This document shows positions 34,475 through 43,106 of a stretch of 64,000 bases of DNA, one piece after another; the stretch's first letter is position 1; every line of letters starts with the position of its first letter. Made by a program: the position numbers and the translations under genes. Location of the stretch: contig JAFQBW010000017.1 in the NCBI GenBank assembly GCA_017399555.1, positions 1 to 64,000 of the forward strand, in the 5' to 3' direction. This stretch comes from Methanocorpusculum sp. (GTDB taxonomy: Archaea > Halobacteriota > Methanomicrobia > Methanomicrobiales > Methanocorpusculaceae). Below the pieces are notes generated by a model. That model was not told where the DNA came from and made no database searches. It worked only from the letters and a program-made list of their open reading frames with translations.

Positions 34475-34692
34475 TGGCCGCAAAGCGCGCATCCCAGAAG
34501 AAGGTTCTTCAGGCATGCAGAAACTGCCACAAGGTCTTAGAAGCTGACAAGACCATCTGCCCGGAGTGTCAGGGTTCCGCCCTTACTCCGGAGTGGTTCG
34601 GCTACCTGGTCATTATTGACGCCCGCCACTCTGATGTTGCAAAGAAGATGAACATCGAGTACAACGGCCGCTACGCACTCAAGGTCAGATAA
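34474..34692 (+). CDS. spt4: Transcription elongation factor Spt4 (RpoE'')
   Basis: A 72-aa zinc-ribbon protein (C15, C18, C29, C32) that pairs with Spt5 to clamp RNA polymerase during elongation. It follows rpo7, the standard archaeal order, with a one-base overlap on both sides (TAATG). Spt5 is not in this window. Confidence 0.95.
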   Translation: MAAKRASQKKVLQACRNCHKVLEADKTICPECQGSALTPEWFGYLVIIDARHSDVAKKMNIEYNGRYALKVR

Positions 34693-35177
34693 TGCTGACG
34701 CTTCCGCCGGAGTGCCGCGGACTGCTGAAAGAGCCGTTCGGCTCTCTTCATCCTGATTTTTCTGAAATTATTCCATATCTTACCCACCGGTCTTTCTGTA
34801 CGGTCGGCGATGTTGTTACCAGAAACGCGTTTTTGCACGGGTTAACACCGGATGTTTCGGTAATCGACGGTTTTACCAAGCGTTCGGATGCAGTATCCCT
34901 CCCGGAGTTTTCCGGAACGATTCTGGAAGTGAAAAACCCTGCCGGCTGTATATCCGAAGAACTCGAAGAGGCGCTTCAGGAGGCCTATTCCCTGCGCCCA
35001 TCGCTGATACTGGTTGACGGCGAAGAAGACCTTGCGGTTCTTCCGCTGATTTCAATCCTCCCGGATTCTGCGGTTATTTTGTACGGACAGCCGGATGAGG
35101 GCGTTGTTTTCTGCGAGGTCACCGAGTCTCTCCGCAAAAAGGCCGCAGAGATTCTCTCCTGTTTTGTCCGTGTGTGA
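34692..35177 (+). CDS. GTP-dependent dephospho-CoA kinase
   Basis: A 161-aa DUF359-family protein, the archaeal enzyme of the last step of coenzyme A synthesis, using GTP. Recognisable blocks are the GDVVTRN segment near 38-44, VIDGFTKR near 57 and the LVDGEEDL motif near 110. It follows spt4 with a one-base overlap, its common place in Euryarchaeota next to S24e. Confidence 0.9.
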   Translation: MLTLPPECRGLLKEPFGSLHPDFSEIIPYLTHRSFCTVGDVVTRNAFLHGLTPDVSVIDGFTKRSDAVSLPEFSGTILEVKNPAGCISEELEEALQEAYSLRPSLILVDGEEDLAVLPLISILPDSAVILYGQPDEGVVFCEVTESLRKKAAEILSCFVRV

Positions 35178-35182
35178 CGCAG

Positions 35183-35212
35183 GTATTAAATGGACAGCGC
35201 GCCAATATCTTA
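35183..35212 (+). promoter_or_regulatory. Promoter of the S24e operon
   Basis: GTATTAAATG at 35183-35192, then CCAATATCTTA at 35202-35212, ten bases before the ATG at 35223. A box this strong suggests that S24e-S27ae-Kae1 can be transcribed apart from the Rpo7 operon upstream. Confidence 0.45.
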
Positions 35213-35222
35213 GGGATATCGA

Positions 35223-35513
35223 ATGGAGATTAAGATCACCTCTAATACCAGAAACGAGCTCCTTAGCCGTTCCGAGGTTGCATTCACCGCAGTTTACGAA
35301 GGTGCAACCCCGTCCCGTATGGACATCGGCGCAAAGATTGCAGCTCTCCAGAATGCACCAGTTGAGAACCTTGTCCTTTCCCCGCTCCAGAGCCGCTTTG
35401 GTGTCAGAGCAGTTCAGGGTGTTGCAAGAATCTACGACTCTGTCGAGGCACTGAAAGCAACCGAGCGCGCATACCTTATCGCACGCGGACAGAAGAAGGA
35501 AGAGGCTGAGTAA
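35223..35513 (+). CDS. rps24e: 30S ribosomal protein S24e
   Basis: A 96-aa small-subunit protein specific to archaea and eukaryotes. The N-terminal stretch [15 protein letters not shown] and the following GATPSR motif are typical. It is two bases upstream of S27ae. Confidence 0.96.
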   Translation: MEIKITSNTRNELLSRSEVAFTAVYEGATPSRMDIGAKIAALQNAPVENLVLSPLQSRFGVRAVQGVARIYDSVEALKATERAYLIARGQKKEEAE

Positions 35514-35515
35514 AC

Positions 35516-35701
35516 ATGGCAGCAAAGAAAGCAGCAAAGAAGGCAGCTCAGAAGCGCAGCGACCTTTACACTGTCGACAACCAGGGTAAAGCAACCACCA
35601 CCCGCAAGTTCTGCCCACAGTGCGGACCAGGAGTCTTTATGGGAGAACACAAGGACCGGTTTGCATGCGGAAAGTGCGGATACACTGAGTTCAAGCAATA
35701 A
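35516..35701 (+). CDS. rps27ae: 30S ribosomal protein S27ae
   Basis: A 61-aa protein with a lysine/alanine-rich N-terminal tail and a C-terminal zinc ribbon (CPQC and CGKC pairs). In eukaryotes the homolog is fused to ubiquitin; here it stands alone as usual in archaea. It is followed by kae1-bud32 after 13 bases. Confidence 0.95.
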   Translation: MAAKKAAKKAAQKRSDLYTVDNQGKATTTRKFCPQCGPGVFMGEHKDRFACGKCGYTEFKQ

Positions 35702-35714
35702 AATACAAAAAATC

Positions 35715-37292
35715 ATGCCCGGAAAAAGGGTTTTAGGCATTGAAGGGACAGCATGGAACTTCAGTGCCGCTGTTTTTGACGACGATTTGGTATGTCTTCA
35801 TTCGTCGCCGTATTCTCCGCCGTCCGGCGGCATTCATCCAAGAGAAGCAGCTCAGCACCACGCAGCAGTAGCTTCCGATGTAGTATCCAAAGCACTTGCT
35901 GATGCAAACGGAAAAATTGACGCGGTTGCATTTTCCATTGGCCCTGGTCTTGGTCCGTCGCTTCGAACTGCGGCAACCACAGCCCGCACGCTTGCGCTGA
36001 AGTATGATGTGCCGCTGATTGGCGTAAATCACTGTGTGGCGCACGTGGAAATCGGCAGATGGTACACGAAGTTTGAAGACCCAATCGTCCTCTATGCATC
36101 AGGCGCAAACACGCAGGTCCTTGGATTTTTGAACGGCCGCTACCGTATCTTCGGCGAGACGCTGGATATTGGGCTTGGCAATGCGCTGGATAAGTTTGCC
36201 CGCAGTCACAACCTCCCGCATCCGGGAGGACCGCTCATTGAACAGCTCGCAAAGAACGGTTCCTACATCCCGCTTCCGTACACGGTAAAGGGAATGGACC
36301 TCGCATTCTCCGGACTCATGAGCGCGGCAAAGGATGCGACCACGCGCGGAGCGAGCATGGAAGATGTCTGCCACTCATTCCAAGAGACCGCATTTGCCAT
36401 GTGTGTTGAGGTCACGGAACGCGCACTTGCCCACACCGGAAAGGACGAGGTTATCTTAGTCGGCGGTGTCGGTGCGAACATGCGTCTGCAGGAGATGCTG
36501 CGCATCATGTGCGAGGAGCGCGGAGCACGCTTTATGGCGCCGCCGAGAACCTATATGGGAGACAACGGCGCCATGATTGCCTATACCGGAAAGGTCATGC
36601 TCGAAGCAGGCTCGACGATTTCGGTTGCAGACTCTGTGGTCAATCCGCACTACCGCTCCGACCAGGTGGAAGTGACCTGGCGCGCGGATGCAGGCGAACT
36701 CTTTGCCCCCGGACAGTCCGAGACTGCCGAGCGCGGAGCAGAAGCCGCGGTTGATTTAACCGGCGTTGACGCAGTCAAGACGCGCCTTTCCAAAGGATAC
36801 CGCACACCGGCACTTGACCGCCACTTAATCACAGAGCGCACCCGTGCCGAAGCGCGCTGTATCGCCGCCGCACGCAGAGGCGGTGTCCCGACACCGATTA
36901 TCCGCGATGTAACCGAGACCTCCATTATTATGGAGAAGCTCGAAGGCGATGTCTTAAAGTACGTAATCACGCCGGATTACGCACACGCCGCCGGAAAAAC
37001 CGTGGGCAGACTCCATCAGGCAGGACTGGTGCACGGAGACCTGACCACCTCCAACATGATCTGGAAGGATTCCCGCGTGTATCTCTTGGACTTCGGTCTC
37101 GCCCAGATGACCGAAGAGATTGAACCGCGCGGAGTGGACCTGCATGTTCTCTTCCAGACACTGGAAAGCACCACCGAAAATCCGGAGATTCTGCGTGCGG
37201 CATTCACCGAAGGCTACCGCGCGGCATTTGCCGGCGCAGACGCTGTGCTTGCCCGCGAGCACGAAATCGAACTTCGCGGAAGATACCTATGA
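35715..37292 (+). CDS. Kae1-Bud32 fusion: tRNA t6A synthase and kinase
   Basis: A 525-aa fusion. Residues 1-325 are Kae1, which transfers threonylcarbamoyl to A37 of ANN-decoding tRNAs; the metal histidines are H106 and H110 (HCVAHVE). Residues about 335-525 are Bud32, a small RIO-like kinase/ATPase with HGDLTTSN and LLDFGLAQ motifs. The fusion is known from Methanomicrobia and some other euryarchaea. The start at 35715 matches the family N terminus. It overlaps rdgB by four bases. Confidence 0.95.
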   Translation: MPGKRVLGIEGTAWNFSAAVFDDDLVCLHSSPYSPPSGGIHPREAAQHHAAVASDVVSKALADANGKIDAVAFSIGPGLGPSLRTAATTARTLALKYDVPLIGVNHCVAHVEIGRWYTKFEDPIVLYASGANTQVLGFLNGRYRIFGETLDIGLGNALDKFARSHNLPHPGGPLIEQLAKNGSYIPLPYTVKGMDLAFSGLMSAAKDATTRGASMEDVCHSFQETAFAMCVEVTERALAHTGKDEVILVGGVGANMRLQEMLRIMCEERGARFMAPPRTYMGDNGAMIAYTGKVMLEAGSTISVADSVVNPHYRSDQVEVTWRADAGELFAPGQSETAERGAEAAVDLTGVDAVKTRLSKGYRTPALDRHLITERTRAEARCIAAARRGGVPTPIIRDVTETSIIMEKLEGDVLKYVITPDYAHAAGKTVGRLHQAGLVHGDLTTSNMIWKDSRVYLLDFGLAQMTEEIEPRGVDLHVLFQTLESTTENPEILRAAFTEGYRAAFAGADAVLAREHEIELRGRYL

Positions 37293-37831
37293 TTACTGTA
37301 GTTACCGGAAACAAGGGAAAGGCGGCAGAGGTTGCGGCATTCTTTGCCGGAATCACGGACGTTACCCACACCCCGTTTGAAGCGGTCGAACCGCAGGCGG
37401 AAAGCATCGCAGAGATTGCCCGCGCCAAAGCCGAGCAGGCATATGCCGCGCTCTCCACGCCGCTGATTGTAGACGACACCGGACTGTTTGTCGAAGCGCT
37501 CGGCGGATTTCCCGGACCCTATGCCGCTTATGTGCAGGACACCGTTGGAAATGACGGCATCCTGCGCATTATGGCAGGCATCGAAAACCGCCGCGCATAC
37601 TTTGCAACCGCGGTCGCCTATGCGGATGCAGACGGCATTAGGGTGTTTGAGGGTAAAGTGGACGGGGAAATTACCCTATCACCGCGCGGAACTGACGGCT
37701 TCGGGTACGACCCAATCTTTGCGGTCGGTGATAAAACCCTCGCAGAGATGACTATCACCGAAAAGAACCAGGTTTCGCACCGCGCACGGGCCTTGGAAGA
37801 GTTTAGAAAATGGTATGTTTCTCTCCGCTGA
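37289..37831 (+). CDS. rdgB: XTP/dITP diphosphatase (RdgB/HAM1 family)
   Basis: A 180-aa house-cleaning pyrophosphatase that removes ITP, XTP and their deoxy forms. The substrate loop TGNKGKAAEV is at 5-14, the catalytic acids lie in DDTGLFVEAL, and GTDGFGYDP follows. Complete length. It is translationally coupled to kae1-bud32 (ATGA). Confidence 0.95.
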   Translation: MITVVTGNKGKAAEVAAFFAGITDVTHTPFEAVEPQAESIAEIARAKAEQAYAALSTPLIVDDTGLFVEALGGFPGPYAAYVQDTVGNDGILRIMAGIENRRAYFATAVAYADADGIRVFEGKVDGEITLSPRGTDGFGYDPIFAVGDKTLAEMTITEKNQVSHRARALEEFRKWYVSLR

Positions 37832-37907
37832 GAGTGCCTTCCCAACGGAATCGTTAATATCACGGAGAGCATACAATATTAGCACGAAAATATCGGGGTA
37901 ATATATC

Positions 37908-38051
37908 ATGAGATTCCCAGAAGCAGAAGCAAGACTCCTTAACGTCAAAGTTTGTATGAAATGCAACGCAAGAAACGCAATCCGCGCAACCACCTGCCGC
38001 AAGTGCGGTTCCTCCTCTCTTCGCCCGAAGAACAAGGAAAGAAAGGCATAA
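37908..38051 (+). CDS. rpl40e: 50S ribosomal protein L40e
   Basis: A 47-aa zinc-ribbon protein with C16/C19 and C30/C33, and the [11 protein letters not shown] terminus usual in euryarchaeal L40e. The ATG at 37908 follows an A/T-rich promoter region (AAATATCGGGGTAATATATC). It is often missed because of its size. Confidence 0.95.
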   Translation: MRFPEAEARLLNVKVCMKCNARNAIRATTCRKCGSSSLRPKNKERKA

Positions 38052-38115
38052 GCATTTCTTCATACTTTTTGGTGCGCGCATCCGTGCACCCCAACAATTT
38101 ATTTTCCGAGGTCAG

Positions 38116-38664
38116 ATGAAATTCATTCCCGACTCTCACGCACGCCTCTGGGCGATTTCCGTCTTTGTTTTTATCGCTATCCTTGTCTGTGTCATCTGTA
38201 ATATGGCAATTCAGAGAGAGATGACCTGGCTTGTGTATCCGGTGTGTTCTCTTATCTTTGCCTGGGGAGTGTTTGCCCCGCTTATCTACCGCGGAAAAGA
38301 GGGGCTTCTGCTCTCACTTGGTCTGCTGTCAGGCCTCATCCTGCCGTATCTGTTGGTCCTTGAACAGTGGACACACACCGGCAGCTGGTTCATCCCGGTT
38401 GCGTTTCCAATCTCCGTCTTTGCGGTTCTCTTTATCTGGATAACTTATGCAATCCTCACCCGCATCAAAAACCCCTGGTATGCTTCTTCGGCAATAATTG
38501 CCGCGGGCGGCGTTCTTTCGCTTTGTACGTATCTTGCAATCCTTGGGCTTTCTGACTTTGCCATGTTTCCGTGGGGCTGGATTTCCTTCGGCTCGGCTCT
38601 CGGCCTGGCTCTTCTCCTGCTGATTGCAGGCCGCATCAGAAGAGAAGCGAATAACAAGCTCTAA
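38116..38664 (+). CDS. Hypothetical integral membrane protein, 182 aa
   Basis: About six hydrophobic segments span residues 12-30, 38-55, 60-80, 90-112, 122-142 and 150-170, with a short basic C-terminal tail. No family is recognised and there are no conserved polar motifs. It lies between L40e and the Bles03-like gene with ordinary spacing. Confidence 0.75.
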   Translation: MKFIPDSHARLWAISVFVFIAILVCVICNMAIQREMTWLVYPVCSLIFAWGVFAPLIYRGKEGLLLSLGLLSGLILPYLLVLEQWTHTGSWFIPVAFPISVFAVLFIWITYAILTRIKNPWYASSAIIAAGGVLSLCTYLAILGLSDFAMFPWGWISFGSALGLALLLLIAGRIRREANNKL

Positions 38665-38690
38665 ATAAATTCTTGTTCATAGTATCAACT

Positions 38691-39362
38691 ATGTTTGAGG
38701 ATGAGCAGATTTCTGAAGAAGAGGTAACAGCAGATGAGCTGAGCGATTTAGCGTTTGGGATGTTTACCATCTTCTCTGAACAGCGTCTGGAAGCAGACGG
38801 CTGCCGTCTTTTTGAAATCGTTGAATCGGGAGAGGACATCCTTCCGAAAATCACCGCACTCTACACGGAGTTTTCCGCAGAATATCCGCTCCTTGCAGAG
38901 TCGCTTGCACTGTTCGGCGAGCCGGAGGATATTCTTTCCTTCTACCGGTTCGGCGAGGGAATTGTGCCGACCAAGACCACCCACTCCTACTGGATTCAGC
39001 AGACAGCACCAGGCGTTGCGGCTGATGCCTGCGGAGACGAGCAGGCAGGAAAGTGGCTTATCTTCCTGCCGCCGGCAGATATTGATGAGGCATGGGTAAA
39101 AGTCCGAAATGCAACGGTTGCCGGAGAACTTGGAATCGGTGCAAAGGTCAGTACCTTCCGCGACAGCGAGGATTCCCGCGACGATAAGAAAGTTATCTAC
39201 GTGTTCACCGGAGACTGGGCAGACGAAGCGGATGTGATGCGTGTCCGCGAGAAGCTGAAGGAACTGGGATTCGTGGACAGAATCGGCTACAAGAGAAATC
39301 TGGATACGTATGCCGGCGAGTACCGCGAGAAGGGCAAGCGGGTAACGTATTACTCGGTCTAA
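38691..39362 (+). CDS. Bles03-like protein (putative phosphothreonine lyase fold)
   Basis: A 223-aa protein. The C-terminal half (about 100-223), with SYWIQQTAPG, GKWLIF, ATVAGELGIGAKVST and the final RIGYKR and ITYYS-like strands, fits the DUF1917/Bles03 family, which has a phosphothreonine-lyase-like fold but no known reaction in archaea. The N-terminal hundred residues are acidic and helical. The start at 38691 is preferred to an in-frame ATG at 38673, which lies directly behind the preceding gene. Confidence 0.75.
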   Translation: MFEDEQISEEEVTADELSDLAFGMFTIFSEQRLEADGCRLFEIVESGEDILPKITALYTEFSAEYPLLAESLALFGEPEDILSFYRFGEGIVPTKTTHSYWIQQTAPGVAADACGDEQAGKWLIFLPPADIDEAWVKVRNATVAGELGIGAKVSTFRDSEDSRDDKKVIYVFTGDWADEADVMRVREKLKELGFVDRIGYKRNLDTYAGEYREKGKRVTYYSV

Positions 39363-39363
39363 C

Positions 39364-39381
39364 TTTTTTTATCTTTTTTTT
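39364..39381 (+). terminator. Oligo-T terminator after the Bles03-like gene
   Basis: Two T-runs, 39364-39370 and 39374-39381, directly after the stop codon on the plus strand. Confidence 0.55.
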
Positions 39382-39431
39382 GCAGCGGGCAGGTCAAACA
39401 GGCATCTGCAATTTACCGTTTATAATCCTGA

Positions 39432-39470
39432 GAAAAAACACGCAGAGACGCAGCCCAGCATAACTCTGCG
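39432..39470 (-). terminator. Hairpin terminator of the minus-strand nucleotidyltransferase gene
   Basis: CGCAGAG at 39441-39447 pairs with CTCTGCG at 39464-39470. Read on the minus strand the 7-bp stem is followed by TGTTTTTTCT, a bacterial-style intrinsic terminator layout, 12 bases after the stop codon of the gene at 39482-40408. Confidence 0.5.
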
Positions 39471-39481
39471 AAAAAAAAAGT

Positions 39482-40408
39482 TCAGGCATCCAGAAGAGTT
39501 CTGGATACAATATATTCCCCGTGTGCCTCGCGGGTAGTTCCGACAATCAGCCACTTCTGGTCGCCGTGCTCTTCGACGATTCCTTTTGCCTCCAAGGTTT
39601 CGCCGGTGAAACACTGACCGCAGTAGGTGTGGGTAAACGACAGAACCATATCGATTTCCTCGTGGTCAACTTTATAGATTCCCGGTGAATCGAAGGCAAG
39701 GGACGCATCGGTTACTTTTGCCTCTATCGTCATCTTTCCGGTCTTTTCCCCTAAAGTGATCGGCGGGACGGAGTGGAGGTTGTCGTAGCCTCTGGAATAG
39801 AGCAGGTCAAAGTATGTTCCCTCAAACTCTCCGCGGTTGAACTTTCTTGATTCATGGAGCACGAAATCATCAAAACTGATGTCCGGCTGGCGCTTCTTGT
39901 ACACCTTCTGCCACATCTCCTCGCTCATGGAAGGAATTTTTCCGTCGGCAACCGCCTTCATCAGCTGTTCGCGTGCCTTAAACCAGGCAGAACCATAGAC
40001 CACCATATCGATATCAGACGTTCCGCACTCAAGCCCTGCCACCAGAGAACCCGTACAGCCGTACGTGCCTGCCGGAAGGTCGAAGTGCGAGAAGAGCCGG
40101 GCAACCCGCGGGTCGCGTTCTGCGATAAACGGCGCCTGCTCTTCCGGCTTTAACACCTTCACAATATCGGAAAGCGGCACCCGGTGGACAAGGTCAAGGT
40201 ACTCCGGCTTATGTTCCTTCACCCAGGCAAACGCATCGGCGAAATCATACTTCTTATAGCGCACGCCCCACGGAGAAAGCCGGTCTCCGTCCTCGGTCGG
40301 CACATACCGGAGCACACACTCCGCACGCTCCTCATTCTCATATCCGGAGACCGCATAGAGACAGCCGTCTTCGGTCATCACAAAATCCCGCAGGCGAATC
40401 GGTTTCAT
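39482..40408 (-). CDS. Nucleotidyltransferase-domain protein, 308 aa
   Basis: A protein with a polymerase-beta-type nucleotidyltransferase motif in the middle (GCTGSLVAGLECGTSDIDMVVYG, about residues 116-138, with the DxD acids in SDID). Before it lies a helical region and after it a beta-rich domain ending with a strand-rich CGQCFTGE segment. The substrate is unknown; it is far longer than MntA. The promoter region carries two palindromes described separately. Confidence 0.8.
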   Translation of the reverse strand: MKPIRLRDFVMTEDGCLYAVSGYENEERAECVLRYVPTEDGDRLSPWGVRYKKYDFADAFAWVKEHKPEYLDLVHRVPLSDIVKVLKPEEQAPFIAERDPRVARLFSHFDLPAGTYGCTGSLVAGLECGTSDIDMVVYGSAWFKAREQLMKAVADGKIPSMSEEMWQKVYKKRQPDISFDDFVLHESRKFNRGEFEGTYFDLLYSRGYDNLHSVPPITLGEKTGKMTIEAKVTDASLAFDSPGIYKVDHEEIDMVLSFTHTYCGQCFTGETLEAKGIVEEHGDQKWLIVGTTREAHGEYIVSRTLLDA

Positions 40409-40419
40409 TAAAAATAGAT

Positions 40420-40461
40420 GGGTTTGGAAACCCTATTAAATCATTGATAGATTCTCTATCA
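40420..40461 (-). promoter_or_regulatory. Two palindromes in front of the nucleotidyltransferase gene
   Basis: GGGTTTGGAAACCC (40420-40433) lies between a TTTAATAG box and the start codon at 40408 when read on the minus strand. A second palindrome, TGATAGA-TTC-TCTATCA, is at 40445-40461. Position and symmetry suggest operators for a dimeric repressor, or small hairpins between this gene and the preceding rlmE. Confidence 0.45.
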
Positions 40462-40481
40462 GACAGGAGAATTGAAAAGGA

Positions 40482-41105
40482 TTACTCCTTCTCTTTTTTC
40501 AGCGGGATTCTGTCGTCGCGGGCATCCCCGATGAAGTTCTTTGCAACGATGTAACACTCGGTACTTCCTCTGCGGGTAGCCTTCGAGCGGATAACGCGAA
40601 CCGAGTAGAACCGTTCCTTGACCAGCTCCAGAAGGTCGTTGAAGTCTTCTCCCTGGAAGGATTTCATGACCAGGTTTCCGCCCTGCTTTAAAAGCGATGC
40701 GGCAAACATTAAGGCATCCTCATTTAATGCCATAATCCGTGCCTGGTCATAGGACTTAGCACCGGATAAGTGCGGGGCCGCATCGCAGACCACGACATTT
40801 ACGACAGGCATTGCCGCGCGCACTTTTTCCTGAATTTCCGTGGTGGTAAAGTCGCCGATAAAAGATATTACGCCTTCCAGCGGGGCAATCGGATTTAAGT
40901 CCACACCGCAGAGCTGACCTTCGGTCAACGTCTTTAACACCTGCAGCCAGCTTCCCGGTGCACAGCCTAAATCGACGACATTATCCGTTTTTCTGATAAC
41001 ATTGAACCGGTCGTTAATATCGATGAGTTTGTATGCCGACCGTGCTCTGAATCCCTCTTTTAAGGATTTTCTGTATGTTGCATCTCTCGTCCAAAGTGAT
41101 CCCAT
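40482..41105 (-). CDS. rlmE: 23S rRNA 2'-O-ribose methyltransferase RlmE (FtsJ/RrmJ)
   Basis: A 207-aa SAM-dependent methyltransferase for the ribose of U2552 in 23S rRNA. The SAM loop is VDLGCAPGSW at 44-53; the K-D-K-E set is visible as the early lysine (SAYKLID), VCDAAP, LVMKSFQG and the later glutamate. Normal length. It is divergent from the PCNA gene. Confidence 0.94.
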   Translation of the reverse strand: MGSLWTRDATYRKSLKEGFRARSAYKLIDINDRFNVIRKTDNVVDLGCAPGSWLQVLKTLTEGQLCGVDLNPIAPLEGVISFIGDFTTTEIQEKVRAAMPVVNVVVCDAAPHLSGAKSYDQARIMALNEDALMFAASLLKQGGNLVMKSFQGEDFNDLLELVKERFYSVRVIRSKATRRGSTECYIVAKNFIGDARDDRIPLKKEKE

Positions 41106-41160
41106 AGTTCTCCCTCAGAAACAGTAATAATATCTATGATTAAAGAACATATAATTATAA

Positions 41161-41209
41161 CTTTAAAATTTGCCACTCCAATACATATGTACTGAGTGTC
41201 AAGGGGTTT
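41161..41209 (+). promoter_or_regulatory. Promoter and ribosome-binding site of the PCNA gene
   Basis: CTTTAAAATT at 41161-41170 is the TATA-like box and CCAATACAT at 41178-41186 the initiator-like element; AAGGGG at 41201-41206 is the likely ribosome-binding site for the ATG at 41215. The in-frame upstream start near 41170 would fall within the promoter and is rejected. Confidence 0.5.
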
Positions 41210-41214
41210 CAGAT

Positions 41215-41964
41215 ATGTTACAAGCAACCATCAAAGCAGATATTTTCCGTGAGACGATTGATGCAATCTCCGCACTGGTGAATGAATGCCGTCTCCACCT
41301 GACCGCTTCCGGAATCAGAACCATTACGGTTGATACCTCCAACGTGGCCATGGTTTCTTTAGAGCTTGCAGCATCCGCATTCGAGAGCTACACGCTTTCC
41401 ACCGAGTCTGCAGAAATCGGTCTCGACATCGAAAAAATCCGCTCCATGATGGGTATGATCGGAAAGGCAGACGTTATTTCCTTAGACCTTGACGACTCCG
41501 GAAAGAAACTGAAGCTTTCGTTTGGCGGATACGAATACTCCATCACCTTACTCGATACCAAGACCATCAGAAAGGACCCGAACGCACCGAACTTAAACCT
41601 CCCTGCAACCTTCGAGATTGCCGGCGTTATGTTCAACGATGCAATCAAGGCATCCGGCATGGTCTCTGACAAGATTTCCCTTGCCGTCTCCGGCGAGACC
41701 CGCGTCTTTACCATGAACGCAGAAGGCGACTCTGACAGAATCAAGAGAGAACTTGCAGGAGACGACGTTCACTACATCACCTGCGCAGACGCCCGTTCCC
41801 TCTTCTCCCTCGACTACTTAAAGGACATGGGCAAATCCATCTCCCGTGCAGAGAAGGTCCAGATTCGCTTAGGCAACGACCACCCGGTTCAGTTCTCCTT
41901 TGAGTACGCAGAAGGCAAAGGAAAGATCGGCTACCTCTTAGCTCCGAGAATCGAGGCAGACTAA
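41215..41964 (+). CDS. pcn: DNA polymerase sliding clamp (PCNA)
   Basis: A 249-aa PCNA with two clamp domains joined by the interdomain loop; homotrimers encircle DNA and tether polymerase, ligase, Fen1 and in archaea also EndoQ. The N terminus MLQATIKADIF and the C-terminal APRIEAD strand are typical. The start at 41215 matches the family. It is seven bases upstream of priL, a neat replication pair. Confidence 0.96.
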   Translation: MLQATIKADIFRETIDAISALVNECRLHLTASGIRTITVDTSNVAMVSLELAASAFESYTLSTESAEIGLDIEKIRSMMGMIGKADVISLDLDDSGKKLKLSFGGYEYSITLLDTKTIRKDPNAPNLNLPATFEIAGVMFNDAIKASGMVSDKISLAVSGETRVFTMNAEGDSDRIKRELAGDDVHYITCADARSLFSLDYLKDMGKSISRAEKVQIRLGNDHPVQFSFEYAEGKGKIGYLLAPRIEAD

Positions 41965-41971
41965 ATCCAAT

Positions 41972-43042
41972 ATGGCGGCTGTTGAGCTGCGGGATCTGCT
42001 TCATTACCCTTTTTTACCTGAAGCCCAGAAGATTTTAGCATCCCGCGGAATTTCTGTTGCCGGGCTGTCAAAGACAAACCCGGGAAGGAATTATCTGGAT
42101 AAAGCAGCCGAGCGGGTAGTGTACTCCATTGACGGCAAGGAGACCTACCCGTCTGATACCTCCGGCGACAATATTTCTGACATCGTAACCTATGTGTTAG
42201 CCCGCGTGCTCGTTTCCTGTACGAAGGACAAAAGAACCGTGGAGCGCTTTGTCAGAGCCGAAGCAAAGCGGGTGTTCGGCTATCTGCGCCAGGAGCAGAA
42301 CCAGACAATCAAGGCCCGCGTGTGTGCCGAGTTCGGGATTTCCCTGGATGCAACACGTCTTACGGTCCTGCAGTACGTCGAAATGGCGGCAAACATCCGC
42401 GAGGAGAAGTGGCGGCTGATTAACCGCGAGGTGGAAGGCGGCTATGTCCAAATCTCCGCAGACGAGCTGGAGATTCTCTTAAGCGAAAAGATTCGCGCCC
42501 ACTTAGGCTCGTCGCTGCCGCTGGCTGTTCCAGGGGCCGTTGAGCGCGAGTTTGCCCCGTGGACGGACAAACTGCTGATGAAAACACAGGAGAGAACGCT
42601 TGCGGAGTTCGGCGTAATTGACGAGTCGGCATACCCGCCCTGCATCCAGACACTGATTCAGGGGGCGGCGGCAGGCGTGAATCTGACGCATTCCGGGCGC
42701 TTCTCTCTGGTGTCCTTCCTGCACGTTATCGGAATGAACGCGGAGCAGATTGAAGGAATCTTTGCCAGAAGCCCGGACTATAATCCTGATATGACGATGT
42801 ATCAGGTGGACCATATCTTAACAAATGAGTACACGCCGCCTTCGTGCGTTACGATGCTGACGCACGGCATCTGTGTCTCGAAGGATGCCACCTGCGAGAA
42901 GGTTTCCCATCCGCTGAATTACTACCGCGAGAAGAAGCGGTATCTGGAACGGAAGCGGAGACTCGAGGAAAGCAAGGCGAAGAAGGCGGAAGCAGCGAAG
43001 GCGGCCGGTGCGGAAAAGAAGGAAGCACCGGAGTCTGAATAA
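41972..43042 (+). CDS. priL: DNA primase large subunit PriL
   Basis: A 356-aa non-catalytic primase subunit that sets primer length and start. The four cysteines of the C-terminal 4Fe-4S domain are C224, C292, C301 and C308. The last 40 residues are a charged Lys/Glu/Ala tail of low complexity. It follows the PCNA gene in one transcript, while its partner priS lies at 2499. Confidence 0.94.
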   Translation: MAAVELRDLLHYPFLPEAQKILASRGISVAGLSKTNPGRNYLDKAAERVVYSIDGKETYPSDTSGDNISDIVTYVLARVLVSCTKDKRTVERFVRAEAKRVFGYLRQEQNQTIKARVCAEFGISLDATRLTVLQYVEMAANIREEKWRLINREVEGGYVQISADELEILLSEKIRAHLGSSLPLAVPGAVEREFAPWTDKLLMKTQERTLAEFGVIDESAYPPCIQTLIQGAAAGVNLTHSGRFSLVSFLHVIGMNAEQIEGIFARSPDYNPDMTMYQVDHILTNEYTPPSCVTMLTHGICVSKDATCEKVSHPLNYYREKKRYLERKRRLEESKAKKAEAAKAAGAEKKEAPESE

Positions 43043-43106
43043 TCTTTTTTACCCCCATCCGTGAGCTAGATATTCCGCCAGACCAAACTATATCCTACAG
43101 CAGACC

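Noticed and set aside
39427-39476. CACGCAGAGACGCAG sequence as a second copy of the 51.9-kb repeat
   Set aside because: Only a short loose resemblance to the ACACAGAC units; the hairpin is better explained as the terminator of the minus-strand gene.
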